This document shows positions 1-5,635 of a DNA stretch of 6,195 bases, one piece after another. The notes below the pieces were generated by a model. That model was not told the origin of the DNA. It saw nothing but the letters and a program-made list of their open reading frames with translations, and searched no databases. This DNA comes from Chloroflexota bacterium (GTDB taxonomy: Bacteria; Chloroflexota; Anaerolineae; UBA3071), in contig JACNHM010000622.1 in assembly GCA_014383605.1 (NCBI GenBank), positions 1 to 6,195 of the forward strand, given 5' to 3'. The stretch's first letter is position 1; each line of letters starts with the position of its first letter. A program made the translations under genes and the position numbers.

Positions 1-171
1 GTGGAACGGGTGCGGGTGCTGATCCGCTTTCTGGGCGAGGCCAACCGTGCCGAAGTGCCCGTGGCGGACCTGGAACGGGTGCCTGTGATCGAAAGGGAGT
101 GCAAACGGCCGCGGCGCACGCGAGGGCAAGGGCGGCGGATAGCGGGCAAGCCGATAGCTGATAGCCGATAG
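1..171 (+). CDS. NusG-type KOW-domain transcription factor, C-terminal tail (partial)
   Basis: The gene is cut by the left edge of the window; 56 residues and a TAG stop are visible. The first 28 residues (VERVRVLIRFLGEAN, then AEVPVADLERV) match the end of the NusG/RfaH KOW domain, which usually runs RVRVLV-hydrophobic-FGR-PVEL-acidic. NusG proteins bind RNA polymerase and modulate pausing and termination; paralogues often sit at the head of surface-polysaccharide operons and act as operon-specific antiterminators. The transporter, acyltransferase and glycosyltransferase genes downstream fit such a role, but housekeeping NusG cannot be excluded without the N-terminal domain. After the KOW fold the protein carries a basic tail whose last residues (KPIADSR) and stop codon are written in GATAGCN heptamer repeats, so the original stop was probably lost to the repeat. 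Confidence 0.6.
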   Translation: MERVRVLIRFLGEANRAEVPVADLERVPVIERECKRPRRTRGQGRRIAGKPIADSR

Positions 172-203
172 CGGATGGCAAGCCATAAGCTATCAGCCAT
201 CGG
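138..203. repeat. GATAGCN heptamer repeats with an inverted partner
   Basis: GATAGCG occurs at 138-144. A tandem run follows from 153 to 180: GATAGCT, GATAGCC, GATAGCG, GATGGCA. The same motif returns inverted at 189-203 (GCTATCAG then CCATCGG), so CTGATAGC at 158-165 can pair with GCTATCAG at 189-196. The first part lies inside the 3' end of the NusG-like gene and contains its stop codon. It resembles the short tandemly repeated heptanucleotides (STRR type) described in filamentous cyanobacteria; similarity by descent is not shown. Confidence 0.75.
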
Positions 204-266
204 CCAGACAAGGGACTTTCTGTCGTAGCCTCTGCTCCGGAAGGTCCCCCATGAGGTGCTGCGGAT

Positions 267-290
267 CCCGGCTTTTATTGTCAAGCCGGG
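267..290. other. Perfect 8-bp hairpin in the repeat-rich gap
   Basis: Arms CCCGGCTT (267-274) and AAGCCGGG (283-290) enclose an 8-nt loop. No T-tract follows on either strand, so it is not a canonical intrinsic terminator. It is the only clear stem between the NusG-like gene and the transporter remnant apart from the repeats themselves. Function unknown. Confidence 0.4.
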
Positions 291-360
291 AGGGCGGAGC
301 GCGGGCAGGAGCAGGGGGCGGAGGGGCGGGGGAGCAGAGGCGCAGGGGAGCAAGGGAGCA

Positions 361-424
361 AGGGAGCAGGAGTGCAAGGGAGCAGGAGTGCAAGGGAGCA
401 GGAGTGCAAGGGAGCAGGAGTGCA
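361..424. repeat. 16-bp tandem repeat, four perfect copies
   Basis: The unit AGGGAGCAGGAGTGCA is repeated exactly at 361-376, 377-392, 393-408 and 409-424. Just upstream (about 345-360) it decays into 8-bp AGCAAGGG units, suggesting the 16-mer grew from an 8-mer that duplicated and diverged. Short open frames on both strands here encode low-complexity peptides and are not credible genes. The identity of the copies points to recent expansion by slippage or unequal exchange. Confidence 0.95.
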
Positions 425-438
425 AGGCAGACATCTGT

Positions 439-470
439 CCCTCTCCCCTTGGGAGAGGGTAGGGTGAGGG
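439..470 (+). repeat. Palindromic repeat, solitary copy (32 nt)
   Basis: A hairpin with arms CCCTCTCCC (439-447) and GGGAGAGGG (451-459), a 3-nt loop and an asymmetric tail ending AGGGTGAGGG (461-470). The same element occurs around the DUF559 gene in both orientations. Here it ends immediately before the surviving part of the EamA-like gene, so it sits at the break point of that gene. Confidence 0.9.
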
Positions 471-629
471 TCCCGACTCGACCTGAGCTATGCCTACCTC
501 ATGCTGGCTTCCATGTACGTGCTCATCCCCCTGGTGTCGTGGCTGTTTCTCGGTGAACGCATCCCGCCCCTGTGCTGGCTGGGCATGGCCGTTGTGGTGC
601 TGGGCGTGGTGATCGTGGCCAAGAGCTGA
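471..629 (+). pseudogene. EamA/DMT (ArnE-like) small transporter, C-terminal remnant
   Basis: The frame is open from 468 (after an in-frame TGA at 465-467 inside the palindromic repeat) to the TGA at 627-629. From 471 it reads SRLDLSYAYLMLASMYVL, then [12 protein letters not shown], then a last hydrophobic helix [16 protein letters not shown]. This is the typical second half of a four-helix SMR/EamA protein such as the ArnE/ArnF flippase subunits, about 110 residues when complete. The first half is absent and no trace of it is visible upstream, where only repeats lie. ATG codons at 501 and 513 could give a stub of about 40 residues, but it would lack half the fold. The stop overlaps the start of the acyltransferase gene (TGATG), so this was once a translationally coupled operon member, presumably flipping lipid-linked sugars. 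Confidence 0.75.
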
Positions 630-1438
630 TGGCGGATAGCCATGCGGTGAGCGAGGTGATTGGACAGTCGAATGCCATGCGGCCGCCTGGCCGCATGCGA
701 GCCCCGGGCGGCACATGGGCCAACCTGCGGCTGTACATCGGCCGCCAGGCAGCCAGCCCGGCCCGCTACGTCGCCGAGCAACTCCTCTTCGCCCTGGTGG
801 GCTGGGTGCCCACAGTACTGGGCATCGGGCTGCGAGCGCTTCTCTACCGCCTGATTCTGCGCATGGACGGCGTGGCGGCCATCGAAAACGGCGTGCGGCT
901 GCGCTTTGCCAGCCATATTTGGCTGGGCCGAGGCGTGTACATAGACCATGGCGTCTATCTTCACGCCTGCCCCAATGGCATCGAGATCGGCGCGGGCACC
1001 TTCGTCATGCACGGCGCCGAGCTGCACGTCTACAACTTCCGGGGCATCCCCCATTCGGGCATCAAAATCGGTCGCCACTGTTTGATCAGCGAGTACAACG
1101 TGCTGCGCGGCCAGGGTGGCATCACCATTGGCGACAACGTCTACACCGCCCCGCTGGTACAGATGCTGGCCGTGGATCACGTCTACGACGACCCGACGCG
1201 GCCCATCATCGAACAGGGGATCACGGCCCAGGGGATCATCATCGAAGACAATGCCTGGATCGGCGCCGGGGCCATCATCCTCGACGGCGTGCGGGTAGGC
1301 AAGGGCGCCGTGGTGGGCGCCGGAGCGGTCGTCGCGGAGGACGTGCCGCCGCACACTGTGGTGGCGGGAGTGCCGGCGAAGGTGGTGAAACGAATTGAAG
1401 GGCCGGCGACATCACCACGAGGAACAGTGTACTTCTGA
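629..1438 (+). CDS. Left-handed beta-helix (hexapeptide) acyltransferase
   Basis: This 269-residue protein transfers an acyl group, probably acetyl from acetyl-CoA, to a sugar or glycan precursor at the cytoplasmic membrane face. Hexapeptide turns are plain: IEIGAG (118-123), IKIGRH (145-150), ITIGDN (165-170) and [19 protein letters not shown] (203-221), followed by the family-typical [13 protein letters not shown] ending (244-256). His184 in AVDHVYDD is the likely catalytic base, in the position seen in WbbJ/maltose O-acetyltransferase relatives. Residues 46-79 form a hydrophobic segment ([18 protein letters not shown] and on) that probably lies on the membrane. I chose ATG 629 because it overlaps the transporter stop (TGATG); only a weak GAG stands in for a ribosome site, so coupling is likely. 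M17 (677) is an alternative start, since residues 1-28 look non-conserved. Neighbours suggest surface-glycan or glycolipid decoration; the substrate is unknown. Confidence 0.85.
   Translation: MADSHAVSEVIGQSNAMRPPGRMRAPGGTWANLRLYIGRQAASPARYVAEQLLFALVGWVPTVLGIGLRALLYRLILRMDGVAAIENGVRLRFASHIWLGRGVYIDHGVYLHACPNGIEIGAGTFVMHGAELHVYNFRGIPHSGIKIGRHCLISEYNVLRGQGGITIGDNVYTAPLVQMLAVDHVYDDPTRPIIEQGITAQGIIIEDNAWIGAGAIILDGVRVGKGAVVGAGAVVAEDVPPHTVVAGVPAKVVKRIEGPATSPRGTVYF
676..697. repeat. Perfect 9-bp inverted repeat inside the acyltransferase 5' end
   Basis: Arms CATGCGGCC (676-684) and GGCCGCATG (689-697) with a 4-nt loop. It spans the alternative start codons M17 and M23 and lies in the poorly conserved leader of the protein. 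As mRNA it would form a strong stem near the start codon; whether this matters for translation is not visible. Confidence 0.6.
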
Positions 1439-1470
1439 GGGAATCGAGAGAATCTTTGGGAAACACCATC

Positions 1471-1571
1471 CCCTCTCCCCCTGGCAGAGGGCCCATCCCC
1501 TCTCCCTCTGGGAGAGGGCCAGGGTGAGGGCAATCGTCCCCTCTCCCCCTGGGAGAGGGTTAGGGTGAGGG
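1471..1571 (+). repeat. Three palindromic repeats upstream of DUF559, direct orientation
   Basis: Copy 1 (1471-1491) has only the hairpin, with one stem mismatch and no tail. Copy 2 (1498-1530) and copy 3 (1539-1571) are full 33-mers: arm CCCTCTCCC, 3-nt loop, arm GGGAGAGGG, a 2-nt link and tail AGGGTGAGGG. The tails point towards the DUF559 gene. Quality improves towards the gene. The last copy runs directly into the DUF559 translation start. Confidence 0.95.
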
Positions 1572-1572
1572 G
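1562..1572 (+). promoter_or_regulatory. Repeat-supplied ribosome binding site for DUF559
   Basis: The tail of the third palindromic repeat reads AGGGTGAGGGG directly before the ATG at 1574. AGGG at 1562-1565 lies 8 nt from the ATG and is the plausible Shine-Dalgarno element. The in-frame GTG at 1565 inside the tail would be a poorer start, adding only three residues. Confidence 0.5.
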
Positions 1573-1573
1573 C

Positions 1574-2062
1574 ATGACCACCACCTACCATGGTGACCAA
1601 ACCCGGGTCACCCTCCTCGACCGCTGTCGCCAACTCCGCCAGTCAAGTACCGACGTCGAACGCTTGCTGTGGCGACTCCTGCGCAACCGGCAGGTTGCCG
1701 GAGCAAAGTTCCGTCGCCAGCATCAGCACGGACCTTACATCCTGGACTTCTACTGTCATGAGCACAAACTGGCTGTCGAAGCCGACGGAGGACAGCACAC
1801 CTCGCCAGATGCGATGGCCAGGGACACGGCCAGGACGCGATACTTGGAGTCACGAGGCATGCGCGTGTTGAGATTCACCAACTTGGAGATCCTGCAAGAG
1901 ACTGAAGGGGTGATCGCCAGGATTTGGGATGCCCTCACCCCGGCCCTCTCCCAGGGGGAGAGGGAGAATGAACTTCCCCCGGCCCTCTCCCGCGGGGAGA
2001 GGGAGAATGAGACTCAGCCCGGCCCTCCCCCAGGGGGAGCGGGGGCGGTGATGAGACGATGA
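1574..2062 (+). CDS. DUF559 domain endonuclease-like protein (Vsr/PD-(D/E)XK fold)
   Basis: This is a 162-residue protein. Residues about 14-118 are a complete DUF559 domain: helix [23 protein letters not shown] (27-49, in two overlapping stretches), then YILDFYC (55-61), AVEADGGQH (67-75) and [11 protein letters not shown] (97-107). Asp58, Glu69 and probably Asp71 and His75 form the expected nuclease centre. The family is related to the very-short-patch mismatch endonuclease Vsr; nicking activity is usually assumed and rarely tested. Residues 120-131 ([12 protein letters not shown]) and the rest of the tail are translation of inverted palindromic repeats, not domain sequence. ATG 1574 is preferred over GTG 1565. 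The stop overlaps the next gene's start (ATGA, 2059-2062). The domain has no obvious role in glycan synthesis, so the gene looks like an insertion into the operon. Confidence 0.85.
   Translation: MTTTYHGDQTRVTLLDRCRQLRQSSTDVERLLWRLLRNRQVAGAKFRRQHQHGPYILDFYCHEHKLAVEADGGQHTSPDAMARDTARTRYLESRGMRVLRFTNLEILQETEGVIARIWDALTPALSQGERENELPPALSRGERENETQPGPPPGGAGAVMRR
1932..2043 (-). repeat. Three palindromic repeats in the DUF559 3' end, inverted orientation
   Basis: Copy 1 (1932-1964) is a full 33-mer, the reverse complement of the upstream copies apart from two or three positions. Copy 2 (1977-2003) keeps a perfect stem but has a shortened tail. Copy 3 (2013-2043) is degenerate, with a mismatched stem. 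Tails again point to the DUF559 core. All three are inside the reading frame and encode the [16 protein letters not shown] C-terminal extension. Confidence 0.95.
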
Positions 2063-3330
2063 CCGAGAAGTTCGCAATCCGCAATCCGCAACCTGTGGTG
2101 AGCAAAGTCGAACCATCCGCAATCCACAATCCGGTCACGTTGTCGGTGGTGATCCCAGCCTACAACGAAGAGGACGGCATCGCCGCCATCGTGGAGCGGG
2201 TGCTGGCCGTGCGGGAGCCGCTGGCCGCCATCGGCATGGGCCTCGAGCTCATTGTGGTTGACGACGGCTCCTGCGACGGCACGGCGGCGATCACCCGCCG
2301 CTACGATAGCGTCACCCTGGTCTGCCACGAGCGGAACAGCGGCTATGGCGCGGCGCTCAAGACCGGCTTTGCCCTGGCCGGCGGCGAGTGGCTGGGCTTC
2401 CTCGACGCCGACGGCACCTACCCGCCGGAGCATTTCCCCCAACTGTGCCGGGCGGCATTGGAACAGGAAGCCGACCTGGTGATCGGCTCGCGTCGCTCGG
2501 GCGCCGAGAGCGAGATGCCCATGATGCGCCGCGTGGGCAACCTGTTGTGGTCCAGTCTGGTCACCTTACTGGGCAATCACCGCGTGGTGGACCCGGCCAG
2601 CGGCATGCGCGTGATCCGGCGGGAAACGCTCCCCCGGCTCTACCCCCTGCCCGATGGCTTGAACTTCACGCCGGTGATGAGCACGCGGGCTATCCACGAG
2701 AACCTCAAGATGGTCGAGGTGCCCATCCCCTACCGCGAGCGCGTGGGCCACTCCAAGCTGAGCGTGGTGCGCGACGGCACCCGCTTCCTCAATTCCATCA
2801 TCTGGACGGCGCTGTGCTACAACCCCGTGCGGCCCCTGGGCCTGGTGGGCCTGGGCTGCCTCGGGCTGGCCGGGCTGATCGGCCTGGCCATGCTGACCTT
2901 GCGCTTGCGGGGAGTGACCACCTTGGGGCCATGGGGGGTCGGGGCCTTCTTCGCCGCCCAGGTGCTGGCCGTCACCGGGGTGAGCATCTTCGCCCTAGGC
3001 GCAACCTTCAACTACCTGGTCTCCCTTTTCCATAAACGGCCCGTGCGCCAGGGGCTGTTTGGCCGGCCGCTGCTTGAGCCCTCCCTGGACCACCACTTCG
3101 GCTGGCTGGGGTTGCTGACCATGGCCGGCGGCGGCGTCCTGGGCCTCATCTGCATGATCCTGGGGCTCAGCGGCTGGCCGGTCTCCCGGCTGTGGCTCTA
3201 CCTGCTGGGTGGGGCCATGCTCTTCCTGGTGGGGTTGCAACTGGCCGTCTTCTGGGTCGTCATGCGCGTGCTGGAAGAGCTAAGCCAGCGCGAGGCGGAC
3301 GTACACAGGGATTTGGGAGGTGACCGCTGA
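2059..3330 (+). CDS. GT2 glycosyltransferase, polyprenyl-phosphate type, membrane-anchored
   Basis: This 423-residue enzyme probably transfers a sugar from a nucleotide donor to polyprenyl phosphate on the cytoplasmic side of the membrane. The GT-A core (about 26-250) shows [13 protein letters not shown] (28-40), VVDDGS (66-71), [11 protein letters not shown] (93-103), the metal-binding DAD at 116-118 and RVGHSK (228-233), all typical of the dolichol-phosphate mannose synthase/GtrB/ArnC group. Four hydrophobic segments follow at about 260-281, 293-315, 349-371 and 379-401. The start is ATG 2059, overlapping the DUF559 stop, with GGTGAT at 2047-2052 as ribosome site. Residues 6-25 (AIRNPQ, VVSKVEP, AIHNP) are largely encoded by CAATCCG heptamer repeats, and the fold proper begins at Val26, so the native start was probably nearer 2134. 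Sugar specificity cannot be read. Confidence 0.9.
   Translation: MTEKFAIRNPQPVVSKVEPSAIHNPVTLSVVIPAYNEEDGIAAIVERVLAVREPLAAIGMGLELIVVDDGSCDGTAAITRRYDSVTLVCHERNSGYGAALKTGFALAGGEWLGFLDADGTYPPEHFPQLCRAALEQEADLVIGSRRSGAESEMPMMRRVGNLLWSSLVTLLGNHRVVDPASGMRVIRRETLPRLYPLPDGLNFTPVMSTRAIHENLKMVEVPIPYRERVGHSKLSVVRDGTRFLNSIIWTALCYNPVRPLGLVGLGCLGLAGLIGLAMLTLRLRGVTTLGPWGVGAFFAAQVLAVTGVSIFALGATFNYLVSLFHKRPVRQGLFGRPLLEPSLDHHFGWLGLLTMAGGGVLGLICMILGLSGWPVSRLWLYLLGGAMLFLVGLQLAVFWVVMRVLEELSQREADVHRDLGGDR
2075..2133. repeat. CAATCCG heptamer repeats in the glycosyltransferase leader
   Basis: CAATCCG at 2075-2081 and 2082-2088, then CAACCTG (2089-2095). After a 17-nt unrelated piece come CCATCCG (2113-2119), CAATCCA (2120-2126) and CAATCCG (2127-2133). 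The block lies between the start codon and the first beta strand of the enzyme and stays in frame. The same heptamer recurs inside the radical SAM gene. Confidence 0.85.
3315..3323 (+). promoter_or_regulatory. Shine-Dalgarno that supports a CTG start
   Basis: GGGAGGTGA lies inside the last codons of the glycosyltransferase gene. The GGGAGG core ends at 3320, six nt before the CTG at 3327, which is ideal spacing. No ATG, GTG or TTG codon in the radical SAM frame lies near it; the next is GTG 3402, about 80 nt away. The site therefore decides for the CTG start. Confidence 0.65.
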
Positions 3331-4898
3331 GCACCGTTGACGTCCTTCTGGTCAACCCACCGGCGCCCGACGGCGCCATCTGGATCCGCTCCCAGCATCG
3401 CGTGGGCCGTCGCAGCCGGGAGGGCATGATCTGGCCCCAGGTGTCGCTGGCCCAGATGGCCGCGCTGCTGGCTCCCGATTATTCCGTGGAGATCGTGGAC
3501 GCCATCGCCGAGCGCATGAGCTGGCCGCAGTTCGAAACGCTGCTGCGGGAGAAGCGCCCCCGCACCTACGTCACCCAGGTGACCGCCCCCACGCTGCAGA
3601 ACGACATGTACGGCACCTTCCTGGCCCGCTCCCTCGGCGCCCGCACCATCGCTTTCGGCACCCACGTCACTCCCTTGACCCGCGAGACGATGGCCTCTTA
3701 CCCCAGCCTGGACTTCGTCCTGCGCGGCGAGCCAGAGCTGACACTGGTGGAGTTGATCGAGACGCTATCGCAAAGCGCAAAGCTCAAAGCTCAAAGTTCA
3801 AAGGGGGAAACTCAGGGGAACTCGGGGGAACTCGGGGGAACTCAGAGGTGGGAGAAACTTTTCAAGGAGGCGGACCCCGAGTGGCAGCCGGCCTGGATGC
3901 GGGAGGATACCCAATCCGCAATCCGCAATCCGCAATCCGCAATCAAAGGCCTGGCCTGGCGCAACGGCAACGAGATCGTCATCAACCCCGATCGCCCCTT
4001 CATCAAGAACCTGGACGACCTGCCCCTGCCCTGCCACGACCTGTTGCCGCTGGAGCGCTACCGGGCGCCGATGGTCAAGGGGCCCTACAGCTTCGTCGTC
4101 ACCAGCCGCGGCTGCCCGGCCAACTGCCTCTTCTGCATCAAACACGTCAGCTACGGCCGCACGGTGCGCGTCCGCTCGCCGCAGAACGTGGTCGCCGAGC
4201 TGCGGCTGCTGCGGGATCTGGGGCTGCGCGACGTGCACATGTACGCCGACTTGTTCACCGTGGACCGGAATCACGTGATGGGCATCTGCGAGCTGATGCT
4301 GCAGGAGCAGCTCGATTTCCGCTGGACCTGCAACAGCCGCGTCGATTTCGTGGACGAGGAGATGCTGCGGCTGATGGCCCGGGCCGGCTGCTGGATGATC
4401 GCCTGGGGCATCGAGTCGGCGGACGAGGGGATATTGCGCCGCGTGCGCAAGGGCTACCGGCCGGAGCGGGCGGCGCAGACGCTGGGCTGGGCCAAAGCGG
4501 CGGGGATCAGGAACTACGGTTATTTCATCGTCGGTCTGCCCGGCGAGACCGAGGAGACGGTGCGGCAGACCATCGAGTTGGCCAGGAAGCTGCCCCTCGA
4601 CCTGGCCCTGTTCCACATCGCCGCACCCTATCCGGGCACGCCTTTCTACCAGGAGGCGTTGGAACAGGGGTGGTTCCGGGCGGGGGCGCGCTGGGAAGAC
4701 GTGGACATGGACCGCTCCACCGTGCTCGACTACCCGCAGATGGAGGCGGAGCGCATCGAGTATTGGGCGCGGCGGGCCTTCCGGGAGTGGGCCTTGCGGC
4801 CGGGACCGATCTGGACCTATCTGACCAGCATGCTCAGCCCGGCCACCTTCCGCTCGGCAGTGGAGATTGGCTTGGAGAGCCTCGGCTGGGTCAGGTAG
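3327..4898 (+). CDS. B12-binding-fold radical SAM protein
   Basis: From CTG 3327 this is a 523-residue protein. Residues 1-145 form a cobalamin-binding-type Rossmann domain that opens with [13 protein letters not shown], a strand that would be lost if translation began at GTG 3402. The radical SAM core (about 255-470) has the CxxxCxxC cluster motif CPANCLFC (Cys263, Cys267, Cys270), WGIES (360-364) and FIVGLPGE (400-407). Such enzymes use a 4Fe-4S cluster, S-adenosylmethionine and often cobalamin for difficult methylations or rearrangements. The SFWYP-like start, the NPDRP linker and the overall order recall the HpnJ/BchE-type family, which acts on lipids and tetrapyrroles. With its neighbours, modification of a polyprenyl-linked sugar or lipid is a fair guess; the reaction is unknown. 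Residues 149-207 include three repeat families. The gene overlaps the glycosyltransferase stop by 4 nt (CTGA). Confidence 0.85.
   Translation: MSTVDVLLVNPPAPDGAIWIRSQHRVGRRSREGMIWPQVSLAQMAALLAPDYSVEIVDAIAERMSWPQFETLLREKRPRTYVTQVTAPTLQNDMYGTFLARSLGARTIAFGTHVTPLTRETMASYPSLDFVLRGEPELTLVELIETLSQSAKLKAQSSKGETQGNSGELGGTQRWEKLFKEADPEWQPAWMREDTQSAIRNPQSAIKGLAWRNGNEIVINPDRPFIKNLDDLPLPCHDLLPLERYRAPMVKGPYSFVVTSRGCPANCLFCIKHVSYGRTVRVRSPQNVVAELRLLRDLGLRDVHMYADLFTVDRNHVMGICELMLQEQLDFRWTCNSRVDFVDEEMLRLMARAGCWMIAWGIESADEGILRRVRKGYRPERAAQTLGWAKAAGIRNYGYFIVGLPGETEETVRQTIELARKLPLDLALFHIAAPYPGTPFYQEALEQGWFRAGARWEDVDMDRSTVLDYPQMEAERIEYWARRAFREWALRPGPIWTYLTSMLSPATFRSAVEIGLESLGWVR
3771..3805. repeat. CAAAGCT heptamer repeat in the radical SAM linker
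   Basis: Five consecutive heptamers: CAAAGCG, CAAAGCT, CAAAGCT, CAAAGTT, CAAAGGG. Because 7 is not a multiple of 3, each unit is read in a different frame, giving the peptide AKLKAQSSK. It starts right after the cobalamin-domain helix LVELIETL. Confidence 0.9.
3811..3847. repeat. 10-bp CTCRGGGGAA tandem repeat in the radical SAM linker
   Basis: Copies at 3811-3820 (CTCAGGGGAA), 3821-3830 and 3831-3840 (both CTCGGGGGAA), with a partial copy at 3841-3847. It encodes [12 protein letters not shown]. It lies 5 nt downstream of the CAAAGCT block but is a distinct family. Confidence 0.85.
3912..3944. repeat. CAATCCG heptamer repeat in the radical SAM linker
   Basis: Four perfect CAATCCG units (3912-3939) and a partial fifth. 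It encodes [11 protein letters not shown] just before the conserved [17 protein letters not shown] strand pair. It is the same family as in the glycosyltransferase leader. Confidence 0.95.
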
Positions 4899-4930
4899 TC
4901 GGATGGTCAGGTGGTCCTTGGTCGGATAGT
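4891..4930. repeat. TCRGRTGG 8-bp repeats at the radical SAM stop codon
   Basis: TCAGGTAG (4891-4898), TCGGATGG, TCAGGTGG, a 7-nt TCCTTGG, then TCGGATAG (4922-4929). The first unit contains the stop codon (TAG, 4896-4898) and the last two residues. It fills most of the 44-bp gap to the convergent toxin gene; no terminator is visible in that gap. Confidence 0.75.
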
Positions 4931-4942
4931 CGGGGACCGGTA

Positions 4943-5284
4943 TCAGGGTAGATCCAAAGTGATCTTCAGGGCATGGTCAACCTGGGCCATCGTGTCTGGT
5001 TCCAACTGTCCAAGACGCTGTTGCAGACGAGACTTGGCCACAGCCCGCACCTGAAGCGTCAACACCACCGAGTCAACCTGCAGGCCGCCCTCGGGTGCTT
5101 TGACCAGCACGTCACTGGGATAGAGTCGAGTGAGAGGACGAGCACTGGTCAGAGGGCAAATGACGACCACAGGGCTGTACTGATTGATGGCCTTTCTGGA
5201 GACGATCACACCGGGTCGGGTGCCAGCTTGTTCCGAGCCTTCGATCGGGTCGAGACGAACCCGGTAAACGTCTCCCCGCTTCAT
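4943..5284 (-). CDS. mazF: MazF/PemK-type endoribonuclease toxin
   Basis: This 113-residue protein is a sequence-specific mRNA interferase. It begins MKRGDVYRVRLDP and shows the family marks GTRPGVIVS with Arg23 and CPLTS with Thr46, equivalent to the catalytic Arg/Thr pair of Bacillus MazF. The C-terminal part has GGLQVDSVVLTLQVRAVAKSRL, where relatives usually have DQIRTVDK; the fold looks intact. I start at 5284, not at the upstream ATG, because it follows a GGGGAG site and overlaps the antitoxin stop by ATGA (5281-5284). It is the second gene of an antitoxin-toxin operon, so expression depends on the promoter at 5636-5664. It converges on the radical SAM gene. Confidence 0.9.
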   Translation of the reverse strand: MKRGDVYRVRLDPIEGSEQAGTRPGVIVSRKAINQYSPVVVICPLTSARPLTRLYPSDVLVKAPEGGLQVDSVVLTLQVRAVAKSRLQQRLGQLEPDTMAQVDHALKITLDLP

Positions 5285-5580
5285 GGCTGCGTCTCCCCGG
5301 CCTGCAATGCCTGCCAATCGGCGTGGGCGAATTCGGCTACGATCTGGAGTTGGAGGGTCCGATAGTTCTCGTCCTCTGCCATCTGAGCAAACTCGGCGTC
5401 TATGCGGGTCTCCTCCAGGCGGGCCAGGTGTTCCTCCAGAGCCTGCACGATGAAGCTATTCTGACTGGAAGCAGCGCCCTGCTTGATGGCGGATTGAATG
5501 CGGTCTCGCAAGCTCGCCGGCAAGTCCAGGGTGGTTCGGATCCTCGGCTCGCGGACTGCACTGGCCGTTCTAGTCGTCAT
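5281..5580 (-). CDS. mazE: Ribbon-helix-helix antitoxin of the MazF partner
   Basis: This 99-residue protein should neutralise the MazF toxin and repress its own operon. Residues 13-57 are a CopG/Arc-like ribbon-helix-helix: strand RIRTTLDLP, helix SLRDRIQSAIKQG and helix SQNSFIVQALEEHLARL. The acidic tail (58-99: RIDAEFAQMAEDENY, then VAEFAHADWQAL) is the usual toxin-binding segment of RHH-type MazE proteins. ATG 5580 is preceded by AAGGAG (5592-5597), 11 nt upstream. It belongs to the RHH, not the AbrB, class of MazE. Confidence 0.88.
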   Translation of the reverse strand: MTTRTASAVREPRIRTTLDLPASLRDRIQSAIKQGAASSQNSFIVQALEEHLARLEETRIDAEFAQMAEDENYRTLQLQIVAEFAHADWQALQAGETQP

Positions 5581-5613
5581 GTCTTATTGCTCTCCTTGCT
5601 AGCAGTAATGACA

Positions 5614-5629
5614 GCATCTGATGCCATCA
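5614..5629. promoter_or_regulatory. Putative operator for the RHH antitoxin
   Basis: Two overlapping 11-bp palindromes: GCATC-T-GATGC (5614-5624) and TGATG-C-CATCA (5619-5629). They lie just downstream of the -10 box, over the expected transcription start and early leader, where a bound RHH dimer pair would block RNA polymerase. Autoregulation is known for this antitoxin type; binding here is inferred. Confidence 0.5.
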
Positions 5630-5635
5630 TTGTCC

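Larger units (their letters stand above)
1471..2043. mobile_element. Candidate repeat-bounded DUF559 unit
   Basis: The segment is an endonuclease-like gene bracketed by the same palindrome in opposite orientations (three copies each side), so its ends look like inverted terminal repeats. It sits between two genes of one apparent biosynthetic operon. No target-site duplication or transposase is visible, so mobility is inferred from layout only. The alternative is that repeats accumulated around a resident gene. Confidence 0.3.

Noticed and set aside
277..284. TTGACA on the minus strand as a promoter -35 box
   Set aside because: It is part of the 267-290 hairpin and there is no -10-like hexamer at suitable spacing.
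361..424. CRISPR-like array
   Set aside because: The copies are contiguous 16-mers with no spacers, and there are no cas genes.
494..1354. Long minus-strand open frame (286 codons) opposite the acyltransferase
   Set aside because: It is antisense to clear hexapeptide repeats and its product is low-complexity His/Asp/Ala-rich, a GC-rich shadow.
1498..1571. Intrinsic terminators formed by the palindromic repeats
   Set aside because: The stems are strong but no T-tract follows on either strand; they belong to a repeat family and also occur inside a reading frame.
1465..2058. Target-site duplication flanking the DUF559 unit
   Set aside because: I compared the flanks outside the outer repeats and saw no matching short direct repeat; the outer copies are degraded, so absence is not conclusive.
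3798..4616. Long minus-strand open frame opposite the radical SAM gene
   Set aside because: It is antisense to the CxxxCxxC core; composition is typical of the complement of GC-rich coding sequence.
4973..5365. Plus-strand open frame across the toxin gene
   Set aside because: It is antisense to MazF, which has family motifs and an ATGA overlap with its antitoxin.
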